This document shows positions 1 to 9,506 of a stretch of DNA of 45,757 nt, piece after piece. The stretch covers positions 1 through 45,757 of the forward strand of contig NZ_JRJU01000033.1 in the NCBI RefSeq assembly GCF_000787375.1, written 5' to 3'. A model generated the notes under the pieces. That model did not search any database. It saw only the letters and a list, made by a program, of their open reading frames with translations, and was not told where the DNA came from. The DNA comes from Halalkalibacter okhensis (GTDB taxonomy: Bacteria; Bacillota; Bacilli; Bacillales; Bacillaceae_D). The position numbers and the translations under genes were made by a program. Every line of letters begins with the position of its first letter. Position 1 is the first letter of the stretch.

Positions 1-44
1 GTTGATTGCCACTATCTAGATCTCGTATTTTTATATTCCGAATT

Positions 45-605
45 TTAATCTACCCCTTTTATTTTTCCATTTAGTCCTTCTCTCTTTTCTATTGCTTGTA
101 GTAGATCAGTCATTATATAATTCGGCTCCATAACAATTTTTGCAAAAACATCTCGTTCTCTTAAGGCGCTCGGACCAATCAACTTGATGATAACAGGAAC
201 AATATTGACGGCAATAATAAAGAGAACAACCGCAACTAAAGAGGCAAAATAGAGCCCTACTCCTACAGCAATACCAAGCCCTGATGCTGACCAAATCATC
301 GCCGCACTTGTTAAACCGGAAATGACATCATTGCTCCTCCTTAATATCACTCCCGCTCCTAAAAAACCGACTCCGCTAACAATTTGAGCCGTTAAACGCA
401 TTGGATCCATAGCGCTGAAAGTAGGGGTTGCAAAAAGATGAAATGCCTCGATCGACACAATTGTAACTAGACAACTAGCCACACTAATGACCATACACGT
501 CTTCAGTCCAAGAGGTTTATGTTTTAATTGCCGGTCTATCCCTATTAACATTCCAAGAAACAATGCTAGGCTCAATTTTCCAACAATCACAAAATCAAAA
601 GACAT
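45..605 (-). CDS. MgtC/SapB-family membrane protein, C-terminus probably frame-broken
   Basis: This is a 186-residue integral membrane protein of the MgtC/SapB family. The family-typical stretches are GIDRQ near residue 22, a conserved DPMRL around 67, and GFLGAGVILR around residues 80-89. About five hydrophobic segments span residues 5-145, and a short soluble tail follows. Family members usually carry a further C-terminal ACT-like domain, so this product is short. In another frame, bases 1-44 encode IRNIKIRDLDSGNQ, which resembles the start of that missing domain, so the gene probably continues beyond the left edge after a frame break. The family role is in magnesium or phosphate homeostasis, but no substrate can be read here. 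The ATG at 605 follows a GGGGAAGGAAA ribosome-binding stretch. Confidence 0.8.
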   Translation of the reverse strand: MSFDFVIVGKLSLALFLGMLIGIDRQLKHKPLGLKTCMVISVASCLVTIVSIEAFHLFATPTFSAMDPMRLTAQIVSGVGFLGAGVILRRSNDVISGLTSAAMIWSASGLGIAVGVGLYFASLVAVVLFIIAVNIVPVIIKLIGPSALRERDVFAKIVMEPNYIMTDLLQAIEKREGLNGKIKGVD

Positions 606-668
606 TTCCTTCCCCTTTCCTCCAACACAGCCTTGTTCTAATTGCTATTAGCTACACAATCCATTTCC

Positions 669-1127
669 CTAATCACTTACCTTATTTTCAAAATAGTATT
701 GAAACCCATACATAAGAACGGATTTTAATAAGAAAAGTAACGATAATTGATACCTTTTCAAGCGTACTAATGACACATACTTAATTTTGGTAAGCCAAGG
801 AATGAGAAGGTATGTGAAAAAACCATCCACAACTAAATTTAAAACTAAGTAACGAAAAAATTTACCATAAGTAAATTTCAATATCCAAATGGATCCAATA
901 AAAAAGGGACCGATTATTAACGGGATAATCCCCCATACTTTTGGATGAATTTTTGCATAAAATGTCCACCATCTTCTTTTTTCAGCAATCGACGCTTCAA
1001 ACAATAAGTAAATGGACATAAATATTGTACCAGGCAAAAATTTCTTAAAGTCATGTTTTACTAAAAATGGGACCGTAAGCCAAGGTAAGATGATCATAAG
1101 AAGATTGAAAATTTTAGGGTATTTCAT
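669..1127 (-). CDS. Predicted multipass membrane protein, function unknown
   Basis: This is a 152-residue protein with about four or five hydrophobic segments (roughly residues 6-22, 29-47, 62-88, 92-111 and 127-145) separated by basic loops. It therefore probably sits in the cytoplasmic membrane with positive-inside topology. A good AGGAAGG ribosome-binding site lies about 7 bases before the ATG. I recognise no catalytic motif and cannot name a family. It lies just upstream of the MgtC-like gene on the same strand with a 63-base gap, so the two may be co-transcribed. It is divergent from the plus-strand small peptide gene at 1277. The membrane location is well supported; the function is unknown. 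Confidence 0.7.
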   Translation of the reverse strand: MKYPKIFNLLMIILPWLTVPFLVKHDFKKFLPGTIFMSIYLLFEASIAEKRRWWTFYAKIHPKVWGIIPLIIGPFFIGSIWILKFTYGKFFRYLVLNLVVDGFFTYLLIPWLTKIKYVSLVRLKRYQLSLLFLLKSVLMYGFQYYFENKVSD

Positions 1128-1276
1128 ACGAATTTCCTTCCTTTTTCCTTTATAATCCCATTTATCGTAAACATTTATTAGTTTCTGACTAATTTTTTCA
1201 CAAAAAAATAATTTCTTGTTCTGAAACGCGTTCCACGCTTTACCATTATGGTAGTTACTTAAAGGAGGGCTATTTC

Positions 1277-1459
1277 ATGGAAATGTTGAGTGGATTCGCT
1301 AGTTTATTAAGTTTGTGTTTCATCATTTTATTATTTGCAGGGGGGATTACGTCTTCAAACCCTGAGAAGTTAAATGTTAAGAAAAATGAACCTTATCATT
1401 ACATTTTTCATTCCCACGTATTCGAGGAAAAAGAGCATGATAAAAACTTCCCATCATAA
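1277..1459 (+). CDS. Small single-span membrane peptide, unknown
   Basis: This is a 60-residue peptide with one hydrophobic helix (about residues 4-25) followed by a polar tail rich in His, Lys and Glu. It is supported by a near-ideal AAAGGAGGG ribosome-binding site about 7 bases before the ATG, which is the main reason to believe it is expressed. There is no signal-peptidase site that I would trust, so a type I or N-anchored membrane peptide is likely. It is followed 64 bases later, on the same strand, by the recombinase-like gene. No known family is recognised. The His/Glu-rich tail could bind metal, but that is speculation. Confidence 0.6.
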   Translation: MEMLSGFASLLSLCFIILLFAGGITSSNPEKLNVKKNEPYHYIFHSHVFEEKEHDKNFPS

Positions 1460-1523
1460 TAGCTTGTTGTGCAGGAATATTAATAAATACATCAAATAGT
1501 ATCAATAAGGAAGGGGTGTTACA

Positions 1524-2516
1524 ATGGAATATTTGTTTCCTTCATTTATTGACAGCTATATTGATGAATTAGCAGCAAAAGGTAGAAAAGATTCAACAAT
1601 ACGACGCTATATGTATGATTTGAATGATTTTTCATACTGGCTCCATAAAGCCCGTTCAACTACAGAAGAAATTAATTGGAAGTCCATCACAAAAGAGGAG
1701 CTCGAGCTTTTCTTTCATGATTTGATGGAAGTGAGAAAGTACAATGTACGAACGATTAGGCGTATCCATAGTGTTTTACGACAAGTATATCAGTACCGAA
1801 AAACATTGGGACAAAGTGAATTAAGTCCGATGTCTGAAATTGAGCCGCCAGAACTTTCCTCAGGGCCACTAGTAGAATCAGACTGGTTACGCTATCAGGA
1901 GCAATCACAGTTACTTACTTGTTTATCATCAACAAATGGATTATCAAATCAACAACTCGATGTATTTCATTTTTATAAAGAACGAAATGAATTCATCGTT
2001 CGGTTATTTCTAAATTATGGTCTTACATTACATGAAGTCCAGCAACTGTCCATGAAAGATATTAAATTTGAACGGAACGAACTCTACATTCAAGATGACA
2101 ACAGAGTTATTGTTTTGGACGAAAAACATAAACAATTAGCTTACAGTTATTTTAAGACCATTCCAGAACCAGTTAGGCCTCGCTTTTATAGTGAAGATCC
2201 ATTGATTGTTTCTTTTGATTTTAAGCGTAAAACGTTTCATTGGTCTTATGAGGAAGACCAACCTAAAAGGATGTCTATGATCGCCATTCAAAAAATGGTT
2301 CGTATGGAAGTAAAGCGCGCACAATTACGTAAAGGCATTAGTGCTCAAACCCTTAGAAACACCTTTATTTTAGCTACACTATTAAACGGAAAAACATCAG
2401 AAGAATTGGTTCAGAGGATTGGCTATACAACACCTTTATCAATGAATCGTTATCTCAGTACCATTCAATCTATCACAGATGAACAAAAGCAACGTTTACT
2501 AGCGGCATCAGTTTGA
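1524..2516 (+). CDS. Tyrosine recombinase-fold protein with degenerate active site
   Basis: This 330-residue protein has the two-domain layout of phage integrase/Xer recombinases: an N-terminal SAM-like DNA-binding domain (about 5-100) and a C-terminal catalytic-type domain (about 150-315). The catalytic set is largely gone. The first Arg position, in GLTLHEV, is Thr168. The His of the HxLR box is Gln275, with Arg278 kept. The next His/Trp position is Tyr301. Only the presumed nucleophile Tyr310 (MNRYLS) and Arg278 remain. A GGAAGGGG ribosome-binding site precedes the ATG. It converges on hfq. No attachment-site repeats or other phage genes are seen, so this looks like a resident, possibly non-catalytic DNA-binding descendant rather than an active integrase. 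Confidence 0.8.
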   Translation: MEYLFPSFIDSYIDELAAKGRKDSTIRRYMYDLNDFSYWLHKARSTTEEINWKSITKEELELFFHDLMEVRKYNVRTIRRIHSVLRQVYQYRKTLGQSELSPMSEIEPPELSSGPLVESDWLRYQEQSQLLTCLSSTNGLSNQQLDVFHFYKERNEFIVRLFLNYGLTLHEVQQLSMKDIKFERNELYIQDDNRVIVLDEKHKQLAYSYFKTIPEPVRPRFYSEDPLIVSFDFKRKTFHWSYEEDQPKRMSMIAIQKMVRMEVKRAQLRKGISAQTLRNTFILATLLNGKTSEELVQRIGYTTPLSMNRYLSTIQSITDEQKQRLLAASV

Positions 2517-2558
2517 CCTTTCATTATTAATTTTAAATATACCCACAAGAACAAGAAA

Positions 2559-2578
2559 AAGCGCCATTTAGGCGCTTA
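2559..2578 (-). terminator. Terminator of hfq, possibly bidirectional
   Basis: A 7-bp GC-rich hairpin (AAGCGCC/GGCGCTT, 5-base loop) is followed on the minus strand by TTTTTC. It overlaps the hfq stop codon. Because it lies between the convergent recombinase-like gene and hfq, it may also stop plus-strand transcription. Confidence 0.8.
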
Positions 2579-2809
2579 TTCTTGTTCTTCTGACTTCAAT
2601 TGGACATTACGCTGTGGTGCAAATGTAGAAATAGCATGCTTATACACAAGCTGCTGTTTCCCTTCGGTTTCTAAAATGACCGTAAAGTTGTCAAAGCCTT
2701 TAATTAATCCACGAATTTGAAACCCGTTTGTTAAAAAGACCGTAACAGAAATATTATCTTTACGTAATTGGTTTAAAAATTGATCTTGAATATTAATAGG
2801 TTGCTTCAT
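2576..2809 (-). CDS. hfq: RNA-binding protein Hfq
   Basis: This is a 77-residue Sm-like protein that forms a hexameric ring and binds small RNAs and A/U-rich RNA. The Sm1 region runs from about residue 8 to 50 ([12 protein letters not shown], then [11 protein letters not shown] and DNFTVIL). The Sm2 motif is YKHAISTF near residues 56-63. The short acidic C-terminus is typical of Bacillus Hfq, which lacks the long tail of enterobacterial Hfq. An AGGAGG-type site lies before the ATG. It follows miaA by 30 bases, the conserved miaA-hfq arrangement, and is the last gene of the methyltransferase-miaA-hfq unit, ending in the terminator at 2559. Confidence 0.97.
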   Translation of the reverse strand: MKQPINIQDQFLNQLRKDNISVTVFLTNGFQIRGLIKGFDNFTVILETEGKQQLVYKHAISTFAPQRNVQLKSEEQE

Positions 2810-2839
2810 CGGGGTGTCCTCCTCTAATTGACTCTCTCT

Positions 2840-3784
2840 TTATTTCGATATGAATGTCAATTTTCCTTCAATAAATGAACAAATTTCCTGGAAATTTTGG
2901 TCGGTTAATCCATTAGACATGTCAAACCATGTCGCATCTGTTTTATTACGAAACCATGTTAATTGCCTTTTAGCGTATCGTCTTGAGTTTTGCTTTAAAG
3001 ATTCCACAGCGCCTTCTAATGACATAAGCCCATCAAAATAAGTATAAAGCTCTTTATAACCAATTGCTTGCACTGATTGACAATCTCGTATGCCACGGTC
3101 ATATAACGACCTTGCCTCTTCTAACAATCCTTCTTCCATCATTAAGTCAACACGTTTATTAATCCGTTCGTAAAGCATTTCGCGTTCCATCGTTAAACCA
3201 ATCAACGCTAACGAATACGGGGATTCTTCTTCTTTCTCTTCCAATTGTTGGTCAGAGAAAGGCCTCCCTGTAACGTGTGTGACTTCAAGTGCTCGAATGA
3301 CGCGCCGTACATTATTAGGGTGAATGAGTTGTGCAGCATTTGGATCGACTTGTTTGAGACGGTTATGTAATTGTTCATTTCCAATCTTGGTTACTAATTG
3401 CTCTAGTTCTTTTCGATATCGTTCATCAGTCGGTATCGATTCAAACTGATATTGTTTTGTAATCGCATTTACATAGAGACCTGTTCCACCTACTAAAAGT
3501 GGGGTATGACCGTTATCATTGATCTCTGAAATAAGAGGAATGCATCTATCTTGAAACTCGGCAACGGAAAATGGCTCAATTGGATCCAATATATCAATTA
3601 AATGGTGGCGAACACCCTCTTGTTCCTCCGCGGTCACCTTCGCCGTACCAATATCCATACCTTTATATACTTGCATCGAATCTCCACTAATAACTTCGCC
3701 TTTATATTTCTTTGCTAAGTTAATACTCAATGCTGTTTTTCCAACTGCTGTTGGACCGACAATTACAATTAACTGTTCTTTCAT
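2840..3784 (-). CDS. miaA: tRNA dimethylallyltransferase
   Basis: MiaA transfers a dimethylallyl group from DMAPP to N6 of A37 in tRNAs that read codons starting with U. That product is the substrate of MiaB, also encoded in this window. A Walker A-like P-loop GPTAVGKT sits near residue 10, the substrate segment DSMQVYKGMDIGTAK near 35-49, and GGTGLY near 100. The length of 314 residues is normal. Two ATGs are adjacent (3787 and 3784); GGGAG lies at better spacing from the second. It is 40 bases downstream of the methyltransferase gene and 30 upstream of hfq. Confidence 0.96.
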   Translation of the reverse strand: MKEQLIVIVGPTAVGKTALSINLAKKYKGEVISGDSMQVYKGMDIGTAKVTAEEQEGVRHHLIDILDPIEPFSVAEFQDRCIPLISEINDNGHTPLLVGGTGLYVNAITKQYQFESIPTDERYRKELEQLVTKIGNEQLHNRLKQVDPNAAQLIHPNNVRRVIRALEVTHVTGRPFSDQQLEEKEEESPYSLALIGLTMEREMLYERINKRVDLMMEEGLLEEARSLYDRGIRDCQSVQAIGYKELYTYFDGLMSLEGAVESLKQNSRRYAKRQLTWFRNKTDATWFDMSNGLTDQNFQEICSFIEGKLTFISK

Positions 3785-3827
3785 CATCTTCTCCCTATTC
3801 CTTGGAATTCAAACGTTCGTACAATGA

Positions 3828-4607
3828 TTAATTTGAAATCGTTATAAACCCGTAATGAAACGTTGAGTGTTGTCTCTTCATAACTTGAAATCCGTAGCGA
3901 TTAAAACGTTTACTCTCGTAATGATCTTTAAGAACAACTCGGGATCTGCTTACACGTATCGCCTCATCTATTATCTCATTTGATAAATCGTCATGACATG
4001 CAAACTGTTTTAATCCCTTTATACCAGTTGAAGTAGATAAATGTTGCTCGAACATAGGATCAAAATAAACAACATCATACGAATGATCAGCTAGATTTTG
4101 AAGATAGTCTTTATGATGGGCATGTATCACTTCAATCCTTCTCATGGCTTTAAGCATAAAATCTCCACCATCTTGCCAGGTACGAAGGCCTTGCCGGACA
4201 ATACTAGCAAGCGCCTGATTGGCCTCTAAACCGGTCACTCTTCCAGTTTCTCCTACTACCACTTGGGCAACTAAACTATCAGAGGCTAATCCTAATGTGC
4301 AATCAAGAAATGACATTCCTTTAGAAAGATCAGCTGCAGCAACCAACGGATCATAGTTTGTTTTTTGAAATTGCTTTACTCGAAACATAGCAGAATTTGG
4401 GTGATAAAAAAAGGGCTCTCCGCCATCTTGTGAATAAAGTACTACTTTCCCCTTCCCCACAACAAGGACATCCTCTTTGTAGAGCTGAAGTAAGTCTTGA
4501 ACAGAAGCTTCATTTCGACGAATATATCGACTAGCTAATTCCAAGCTAAATTGCTGTGCTTTTTCCTCTAATACGTCTACACCTTTTCTTGCTGTAGTAA
4601 TGATCAT
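3828..4607 (-). CDS. Class I SAM-dependent methyltransferase, RsmJ-like
   Basis: This 259-residue protein has a Rossmann-type SAM-binding core: FLDCTLGLASDSLVA (about 101-115, motif I), GLEAN (motif II) and VVYFDPMF (about 185-192, the D-P-M-F catalytic motif). The last resembles RsmJ/DUF548 rRNA guanine methyltransferases and the related YpiP-type proteins of Bacilli. An N-terminal region of about 90 residues precedes the fold. The substrate cannot be read from sequence; RNA is likely by family and by the neighbouring miaA, but this is inference. An AGGGGAT ribosome-binding site precedes the ATG. It is the first gene of a likely operon with miaA and hfq, separated from mutL by a repeat/terminator block. 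Confidence 0.8.
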   Translation of the reverse strand: MIITTARKGVDVLEEKAQQFSLELASRYIRRNEASVQDLLQLYKEDVLVVGKGKVVLYSQDGGEPFFYHPNSAMFRVKQFQKTNYDPLVAAADLSKGMSFLDCTLGLASDSLVAQVVVGETGRVTGLEANQALASIVRQGLRTWQDGGDFMLKAMRRIEVIHAHHKDYLQNLADHSYDVVYFDPMFEQHLSTSTGIKGLKQFACHDDLSNEIIDEAIRVSRSRVVLKDHYESKRFNRYGFQVMKRQHSTFHYGFITISN

Positions 4608-4678
4608 ATCTATATCCCCTATGTAGTTGTTATTGAGTTAGTTAAAACTTAAAACCTAGAGCTTTTTGAGAGCGAATA

Positions 4679-4804
4679 GTGCGTTGGCTTCTCTCGCCGT
4701 GCGCCTTTTTTAGAAAGTTCACTCAAAAGGCTTAAAACATTACGGCGGCTCCGCTCAACGCTTCGAGTTCAAAGAAAAAGGTAAAAACCGACCTTTTTCT
4801 TTAC
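4679..4804 (-). repeat. Structured dispersed repeat, copy 1 (tandem with copy 2)
   Basis: The core at 4679-4765 is nearly identical to copy 2 at 4820. It contains nested arms GCGTTG/CAACGC (4681-4686 / 4756-4761), CGCCGT/ACGGCG (4695-4700 / 4742-4747) and an inner arm in which CCTTTTGAG has decayed to CCTTTTTTAG opposite CTCAAAAGG. The following palindrome keeps AAAGAAAAAGGT/ACCTTTTTCTTT but has lost its outer bases, so this copy looks like the older, decaying duplicate. Orientation is arbitrary; it lies downstream of minus-strand mutL. Confidence 0.85.
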
Positions 4805-4819
4805 ATGTGCGTAGAACGT

Positions 4820-4947
4820 GTGCGTTGGCTTCTCTCGCCGTGCGCCTTTTGAGAAAGTTCACTCAAAAGGCTTAAAACATTACGGCGGCTCCGCTCAACG
4901 CTTCGAGTTCAAAGAAAAAGGTAAAAACCGACCTTTTTCTTTGAACT
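4820..4947 (-). repeat. Structured dispersed repeat, copy 2, next to mutL stop
   Basis: This copy repeats 4679-4802 with one length difference. All three nested arms are intact: GCGTTG/CAACGC (4822-4827 / 4896-4901), CGCCGT/ACGGCG (4836-4841 / 4882-4887) and CCTTTTGAG/CTCAAAAGG (4845-4853 / 4862-4870). The RNA or single strand could fold into one long interrupted hairpin of about 80 bases. It abuts the terminator palindrome of mutL. Copy 3 at 12849 shares the core. Together with copy 1 this block fills the 340-base gap between mutL and the methyltransferase gene. Confidence 0.88.
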
Positions 4948-4948
4948 C
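4905..4948 (-). terminator. Perfect 18-bp palindrome at the mutL 3' end
   Basis: The arms 4905-4922 and 4931-4948 are perfectly complementary (18 bp, 8-base loop), and the palindrome touches the mutL stop codon. The U-rich 3' half of the hairpin and its position indicate a terminator or an RNA 3'-end protecting structure, although no classic T run follows on the minus strand. Confidence 0.7.
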
Positions 4949-6855
4949 TACATCACTCGTTTGAACATTTTTTCTAGGGCGTAGGTTGAGAAGTGGACTA
5001 GGATTGGGCGGCCGTGTGGGCAGGTGAATGGGTCGCTGCTTTTTCGGAGCGATTCAAGCAGGGCAAACATCTCGTCTTGACGGAGATGACGATTTGCTTT
5101 GATTGCTGCCTTGCAGGACATTAAAATTGCTGCTTCCTCCCGAAGTTTTGCCAGGTTTACTTTTCGATGTTCTAGCAAGTAGTCGATAATTTCACGAATT
5201 GTCTCTTCCTCCTGCCCCTTTGGAAGCCAAGTTGGGTGTGAACGAATGACAAACGCTTGAGTACCAAATCGCTCTGGAAAAACGCCAACAGCGTGAAGAT
5301 CATCGATATGTTCGTTTATCGTTGCAAACTCCTGTGCCGTACATTCTAGTGTAATTGGAACAAGCAATTCTTGAACGTGCGGACTCACTTCCGCGACTTT
5401 GTCTCTAAAAAACTCATACTTCACACGTTCCTGAGCTGCGTGTTGATCTATTAAATACATTCCTGTCTCATTTTGTGCAATTATATACGTCCCATGCATT
5501 TGACCGACAGGATAAAGAACCGGTACTCTCTCTGTTACCTCTGTTACCGTTTCTTGTCCGACTGTTTCTTCCATTACCTCCATTGATTCTTCTTCTTGCT
5601 CAATAGCTGTTGCAGTGCTCTCATGCTGACTTGCAGCAGTCTGCTCATAATCTTGAGGCCTTTGCTGATCCACTTTGCTATCTTGGTTCACATCATCATT
5701 TACTTCAAAATAGGAAGAAGTTTTATCTTGCCACGTTTTATTTTCTTTTACTTGTAGTCCTACATTTACGGATTCAACTTGGGCTGGCTTTTCAAAATCA
5801 AACGATACTTGTTCACTTTTTAAGCTTGAAAAATTTGTTCGCTTTCTCGTATCTGCTTCAGGAATCAATGTTTCGGATTCAAATATTTGTTTGATCGATT
5901 GAGTAATCAATTGACCTAATTCCTCTTCTTTACTTAAACGTACTTCCAGTTTCGATGGATGAACATTGACATCAATTAATTTGGGATCCATTTCTATAGA
6001 AAGTACGACAAGAGGATAACGACCAATAGGTAATAATGTATGATAACCATCTTGTATCGCTCTAGCAAGTGCATAATTACGAATATACCTGCCATTAACG
6101 AAAATAGACATATACTGTCTAGACGCTCTTGTTAATTCTGGCAAAGCTACAAAACCACTGAGTTCATAATCTAGTGACTCACCTTCAATAGGTTTTACCT
6201 TTTTGGCGACGTTTCTTCCATAAATTGAAGCAATTACTTGCCGAATGTCACCATTACCTGAGGTTTTTAATACTTCTTTTCCATGATGAGAATACTCAAA
6301 AGCTACATGAGGATGCGCTAGGGCAAGTCGATTAATAATATCACTCACATTCCCAGCTTCTGTATGGACCGTTTTTAAATATTTTAATCTTGCTGGCGTA
6401 TTATAAAAGAGATTCGTCACCGTAATCTCTGTTCCTTTTCGCGCCTTCGCAACCTTCTTATGCTTAATCACACCGCCTTCTAACACAATTTCTGTACCTG
6501 GCCCAACACCGGTGCTCCTAGTTAAAGACACATGGGCTACAGAAGCTATACTCGGCAATGCTTCCCCCCGGAATCCTAATGTCCCGATTTGAAACAAATC
6601 GCGATCCGTTCGAATCTTACTAGTTGCATGACGATAAAAGGCTGTTTCCACATCATCCTCATCAATTCCATCCCCATTATCTACAATACGAATTGACGCT
6701 AACCCACCTTCTTCAATCTCAACAACAATGTGAGTACTATTGGCATCAAGAGCATTTTCCACTAATTCTTTGACAATTGATGCAGGGCGTTCGACAACTT
6801 CACCCGCAGCAATTTTATTGGATAACGCATCATCAAGCTTTATGATTTTTGTCAT
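4948..6855 (-). CDS. mutL: DNA mismatch repair protein MutL
   Basis: This is a 635-residue GHKL ATPase that couples MutS mismatch recognition to strand removal. N-terminal ATPase motifs are visible: [10 protein letters not shown] (about 29-38), DNGDGID (about 59-65) and [13 protein letters not shown] (about 93-105). A variable linker rich in Gln and Glu spans about 340-445. The C-terminal domain carries [12 protein letters not shown], which fits the DQHAx2Ex4E endonuclease motif, then SCKAAIKAN and CPHGRP, the metal-binding motifs of nicking-competent MutL. VQELLVPI resembles a beta-clamp contact. So it should be a latent endonuclease, as in bacteria without MutH. It lies 20 bases after mutS. 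Confidence 0.97.
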   Translation of the reverse strand: MTKIIKLDDALSNKIAAGEVVERPASIVKELVENALDANSTHIVVEIEEGGLASIRIVDNGDGIDEDDVETAFYRHATSKIRTDRDLFQIGTLGFRGEALPSIASVAHVSLTRSTGVGPGTEIVLEGGVIKHKKVAKARKGTEITVTNLFYNTPARLKYLKTVHTEAGNVSDIINRLALAHPHVAFEYSHHGKEVLKTSGNGDIRQVIASIYGRNVAKKVKPIEGESLDYELSGFVALPELTRASRQYMSIFVNGRYIRNYALARAIQDGYHTLLPIGRYPLVVLSIEMDPKLIDVNVHPSKLEVRLSKEEELGQLITQSIKQIFESETLIPEADTRKRTNFSSLKSEQVSFDFEKPAQVESVNVGLQVKENKTWQDKTSSYFEVNDDVNQDSKVDQQRPQDYEQTAASQHESTATAIEQEEESMEVMEETVGQETVTEVTERVPVLYPVGQMHGTYIIAQNETGMYLIDQHAAQERVKYEFFRDKVAEVSPHVQELLVPITLECTAQEFATINEHIDDLHAVGVFPERFGTQAFVIRSHPTWLPKGQEEETIREIIDYLLEHRKVNLAKLREEAAILMSCKAAIKANRHLRQDEMFALLESLRKSSDPFTCPHGRPILVHFSTYALEKMFKRVM

Positions 6856-6875
6856 CGAACCCCTCCTACTTCGTT

Positions 6876-9473
6876 TTATTTTAATAATCGTTGCAGTTCA
6901 TTGATAAATTGAATAGCTTCAATTGGTGTCATGTGAAGAACGTCTTTTTTCACAAGCTTCTTCAATACTTTTTCTTCTTGCCCAGTAAGTGTATCAGAAA
7001 CACTCTTTTCTACCTTTGCCTCTTCTTCAGCAGCAAAAAGTGTTAATTGTTGCTCAGAAAAAGGAGGATGTTGTGCTTGATTAGTCCATTGAGCTTGCGT
7101 GCCTTCTTCAAATTGCTTTAATAATGTTTCAGCACGCTCCGTTACCTGTGATGGCAACTCTGCTAGTTCTGCAACATAGATCCCGTAACTTCGATCAGCT
7201 TGTCCATCGATCACTTTATGCAAGAACACAACCGTTCCGTTTTCTTCCACCGCTGATACGTGAACATTTTGTAAATCGGCTAATTCTTTATCCAATTGTG
7301 TTAATTCATGATAATGTGTTGAAAAAAGAGTCTTCGCACGAACAGTGTCATGAATGTATTCAATAATGGCTTGTGCTAATGCCATCCCATCATACGTAGA
7401 TGTTCCTCGGCCAATTTCATCAAGCAAAATTAAGCTATTTTGTGTAGCTTTTGTTAGTGCATAACGAGTCTCTAGCATTTCAACCATAAATGTACTCTGC
7501 CCACTAGCAAGGTCATCTGCTGCTCCAATTCTTGTAAATACTTGATCGAAAATTGGTAATTCACATGATGTTGCTGGAACGTAACAACCAATTTGTGCCA
7601 TGACGGCAAGCAAGGCTAACTGACGCATATAAGTACTTTTCCCTGCCATATTCGGCCCAGTTATTAATAACATTTCTCGCCCTTTTGTCATGTGAACGTC
7701 GTTTGCAACATACTGTCCTTTTTCAATCACGGTTTCAACTACAGGATGACGCCCATCGACAATCGCAATGTCTCTCTTTTTTGAAAAGGTTGGTTTTACA
7801 TAATGGCGTTGTTCACTTACTGTCGCAAATCCCGCAAGTACATCAATTTCACTGATGGAATGTGCCAATGTTTGAATGAATGGTAAAAATTGTTTGGCCT
7901 CTTCTCTTACCGAAACAAACAAATCATATTCAAGTTGTTCCATTTTTTCTTCAGCTTCTAAAATTAACGCTTCTTTTTCTTTAAGTTCAGGTGTGATATA
8001 GCGTTCTGCATTCGTTAATGTTTGCTTTCGCTCATAACGACCTTCGTGTAATAAATGAGTATTGGCTCTTGTCACTTCAATATAATAACCAAATACTTTG
8101 TTAAAGCCGATTTTCAAAGTACGAATCCCGGTTTCTTGTCTCTCTTTTTGCTCGAGTTCAGCAATCCACTGCTTTCCATTTTTACTTGCATCACGATACG
8201 TATCTAATTCTTCATGATAACCAGGTCGGATCATTCCACCTTCTGTCACAGAGATAGGCGGGTCCTCTACTAAGCTACGATCTAGAAGTTCAATTAATTC
8301 AAAAACTTGATCTTCTTCGTGAAACCACTTACTAAGTAAAGATGGTACCATTTTTCCAACTAGTTCTTTTATTAATGGTATCTTTTCTAAGGAACGTTTT
8401 AATTGCACGAGTTCTCGCGCATTCACGCTACCATAAGCAATTCTCCCTGCTAGTCTTTCAAGGTCATACACATGTCGTAACTCATCACGCAATTCTTCGC
8501 GCTCAAAATAGAATTCAAGAAAAGAAGTGACGATCTTCAGTCGTTCCTCTATGCCAGATTGATCTATGAGAGGTCTCTCCAACCAATTTTTCACAAGTCT
8601 ACCACCCATTGATGTTACCGTCTGATCGACAATTGCAAGCAAAGATCCTGCCTTCTTCTTTTCTCTAAGAGATTCCGTCAACTCTAAGTTTCTCTTCGTA
8701 TGAGTATCCATTTTCATAAAAGAATCAAAGTGATAGTAGGTTACTCTTTGTAAATGGTTTAATGACCGTTTTTGAGTTCGGATTAAGTACTGAAGCAACC
8801 TAGCAAAACTCATTTTTAATTTTTCAGACTGTAAATCTTCGCAAAGGTTCATGTAATCTTGATCTAGTTCTACCTTATCTTCATAAGAAACCGTAACCGG
8901 ACACTTTTCGATAATTCGTTTCAAAGTCGTCTCATCTAAATCAGAGGCAACCACTAACTCCTTTGTGCCTGAACTTGCAATATCATGAATGACATCTTCA
9001 AGAGCATCACCAATTAGCGTTGCAGCACATTCACCCGTTGTTAGGTCCGTTCTAGCAAGGCCAAATGATTGATCTTCAAATGCCGTCAATGCTACTAAAT
9101 AATTGTTTTCTTTTTCCTTAATGACATTTCCATTCATCATCGTCCCAGGTGTAAGCATCTTAACTACTTCTCGTTTTACAACACCCTTTGCCTCTTTTGG
9201 ATCCTCTACTTGTTCACACAAGGCAATTTTATAGCCTTTTTCAATTAAACGTGACATGTATTGATCAGCAGAATGATAAGGCACACCACACATCGGTATT
9301 CTATCTTCACCTTGTCCTCTACCAGTTAACGTTATTTCTAATTCTTGGGCTGCAAGCTTAGCATCTTCAAAAAACAACTCGTAAAAATCTCCGAGACGAA
9401 AAAATAAAAAGGCATCTTGATGCTGTGCCTTTATTTCTAAGTATTGTTTCATCATTGGGGTAATCTGTGCCAT
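6876..9473 (-). CDS. mutS: DNA mismatch repair protein MutS
   Basis: MutS binds mismatches and small loops and recruits MutL. The mismatch-binding Phe-x-Glu lies in LGDFYELFF near residue 30. Walker A is GPNMAGKST, Walker B/signature is [14 protein letters not shown], and the ABC-type STHYHEL follows. QLTLF near residue 815 matches a beta-clamp binding motif. I chose the ATG at 9473 (MAQITPMM, 865 residues) because GGTGGAGG lies 5 bases before it. A GTG at 9485 would put the Shine-Dalgarno inside the gene. The promoter at 9507 is close upstream. The mutS-mutL gap is 20 bases, so they form one unit. Confidence 0.97.
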   Translation of the reverse strand: MAQITPMMKQYLEIKAQHQDAFLFFRLGDFYELFFEDAKLAAQELEITLTGRGQGEDRIPMCGVPYHSADQYMSRLIEKGYKIALCEQVEDPKEAKGVVKREVVKMLTPGTMMNGNVIKEKENNYLVALTAFEDQSFGLARTDLTTGECAATLIGDALEDVIHDIASSGTKELVVASDLDETTLKRIIEKCPVTVSYEDKVELDQDYMNLCEDLQSEKLKMSFARLLQYLIRTQKRSLNHLQRVTYYHFDSFMKMDTHTKRNLELTESLREKKKAGSLLAIVDQTVTSMGGRLVKNWLERPLIDQSGIEERLKIVTSFLEFYFEREELRDELRHVYDLERLAGRIAYGSVNARELVQLKRSLEKIPLIKELVGKMVPSLLSKWFHEEDQVFELIELLDRSLVEDPPISVTEGGMIRPGYHEELDTYRDASKNGKQWIAELEQKERQETGIRTLKIGFNKVFGYYIEVTRANTHLLHEGRYERKQTLTNAERYITPELKEKEALILEAEEKMEQLEYDLFVSVREEAKQFLPFIQTLAHSISEIDVLAGFATVSEQRHYVKPTFSKKRDIAIVDGRHPVVETVIEKGQYVANDVHMTKGREMLLITGPNMAGKSTYMRQLALLAVMAQIGCYVPATSCELPIFDQVFTRIGAADDLASGQSTFMVEMLETRYALTKATQNSLILLDEIGRGTSTYDGMALAQAIIEYIHDTVRAKTLFSTHYHELTQLDKELADLQNVHVSAVEENGTVVFLHKVIDGQADRSYGIYVAELAELPSQVTERAETLLKQFEEGTQAQWTNQAQHPPFSEQQLTLFAAEEEAKVEKSVSDTLTGQEEKVLKKLVKKDVLHMTPIEAIQFINELQRLLK

Positions 9474-9506
9474 CATATCCTCCACCGTACATAATTATTA
9501 CGGTTT

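Noticed and set aside
1224-1260. TGAAAC before the small membrane gene as a sigma-W promoter
   Set aside because: The -35-like TGAAAC is there, but no CGTA-type -10 lies at 16-17 bases, so the match is incomplete.
1524-2516. Active prophage or integrative element at the recombinase-like gene
   Set aside because: No attachment-site direct repeats, excisionase, structural or mobility genes are nearby, and the active site is degenerate.
4681-4930. The tandem repeats near mutL as a CRISPR array
   Set aside because: There are only two copies without short unique spacers, the units are over 120 bases with nested hairpins, and there are no cas genes.
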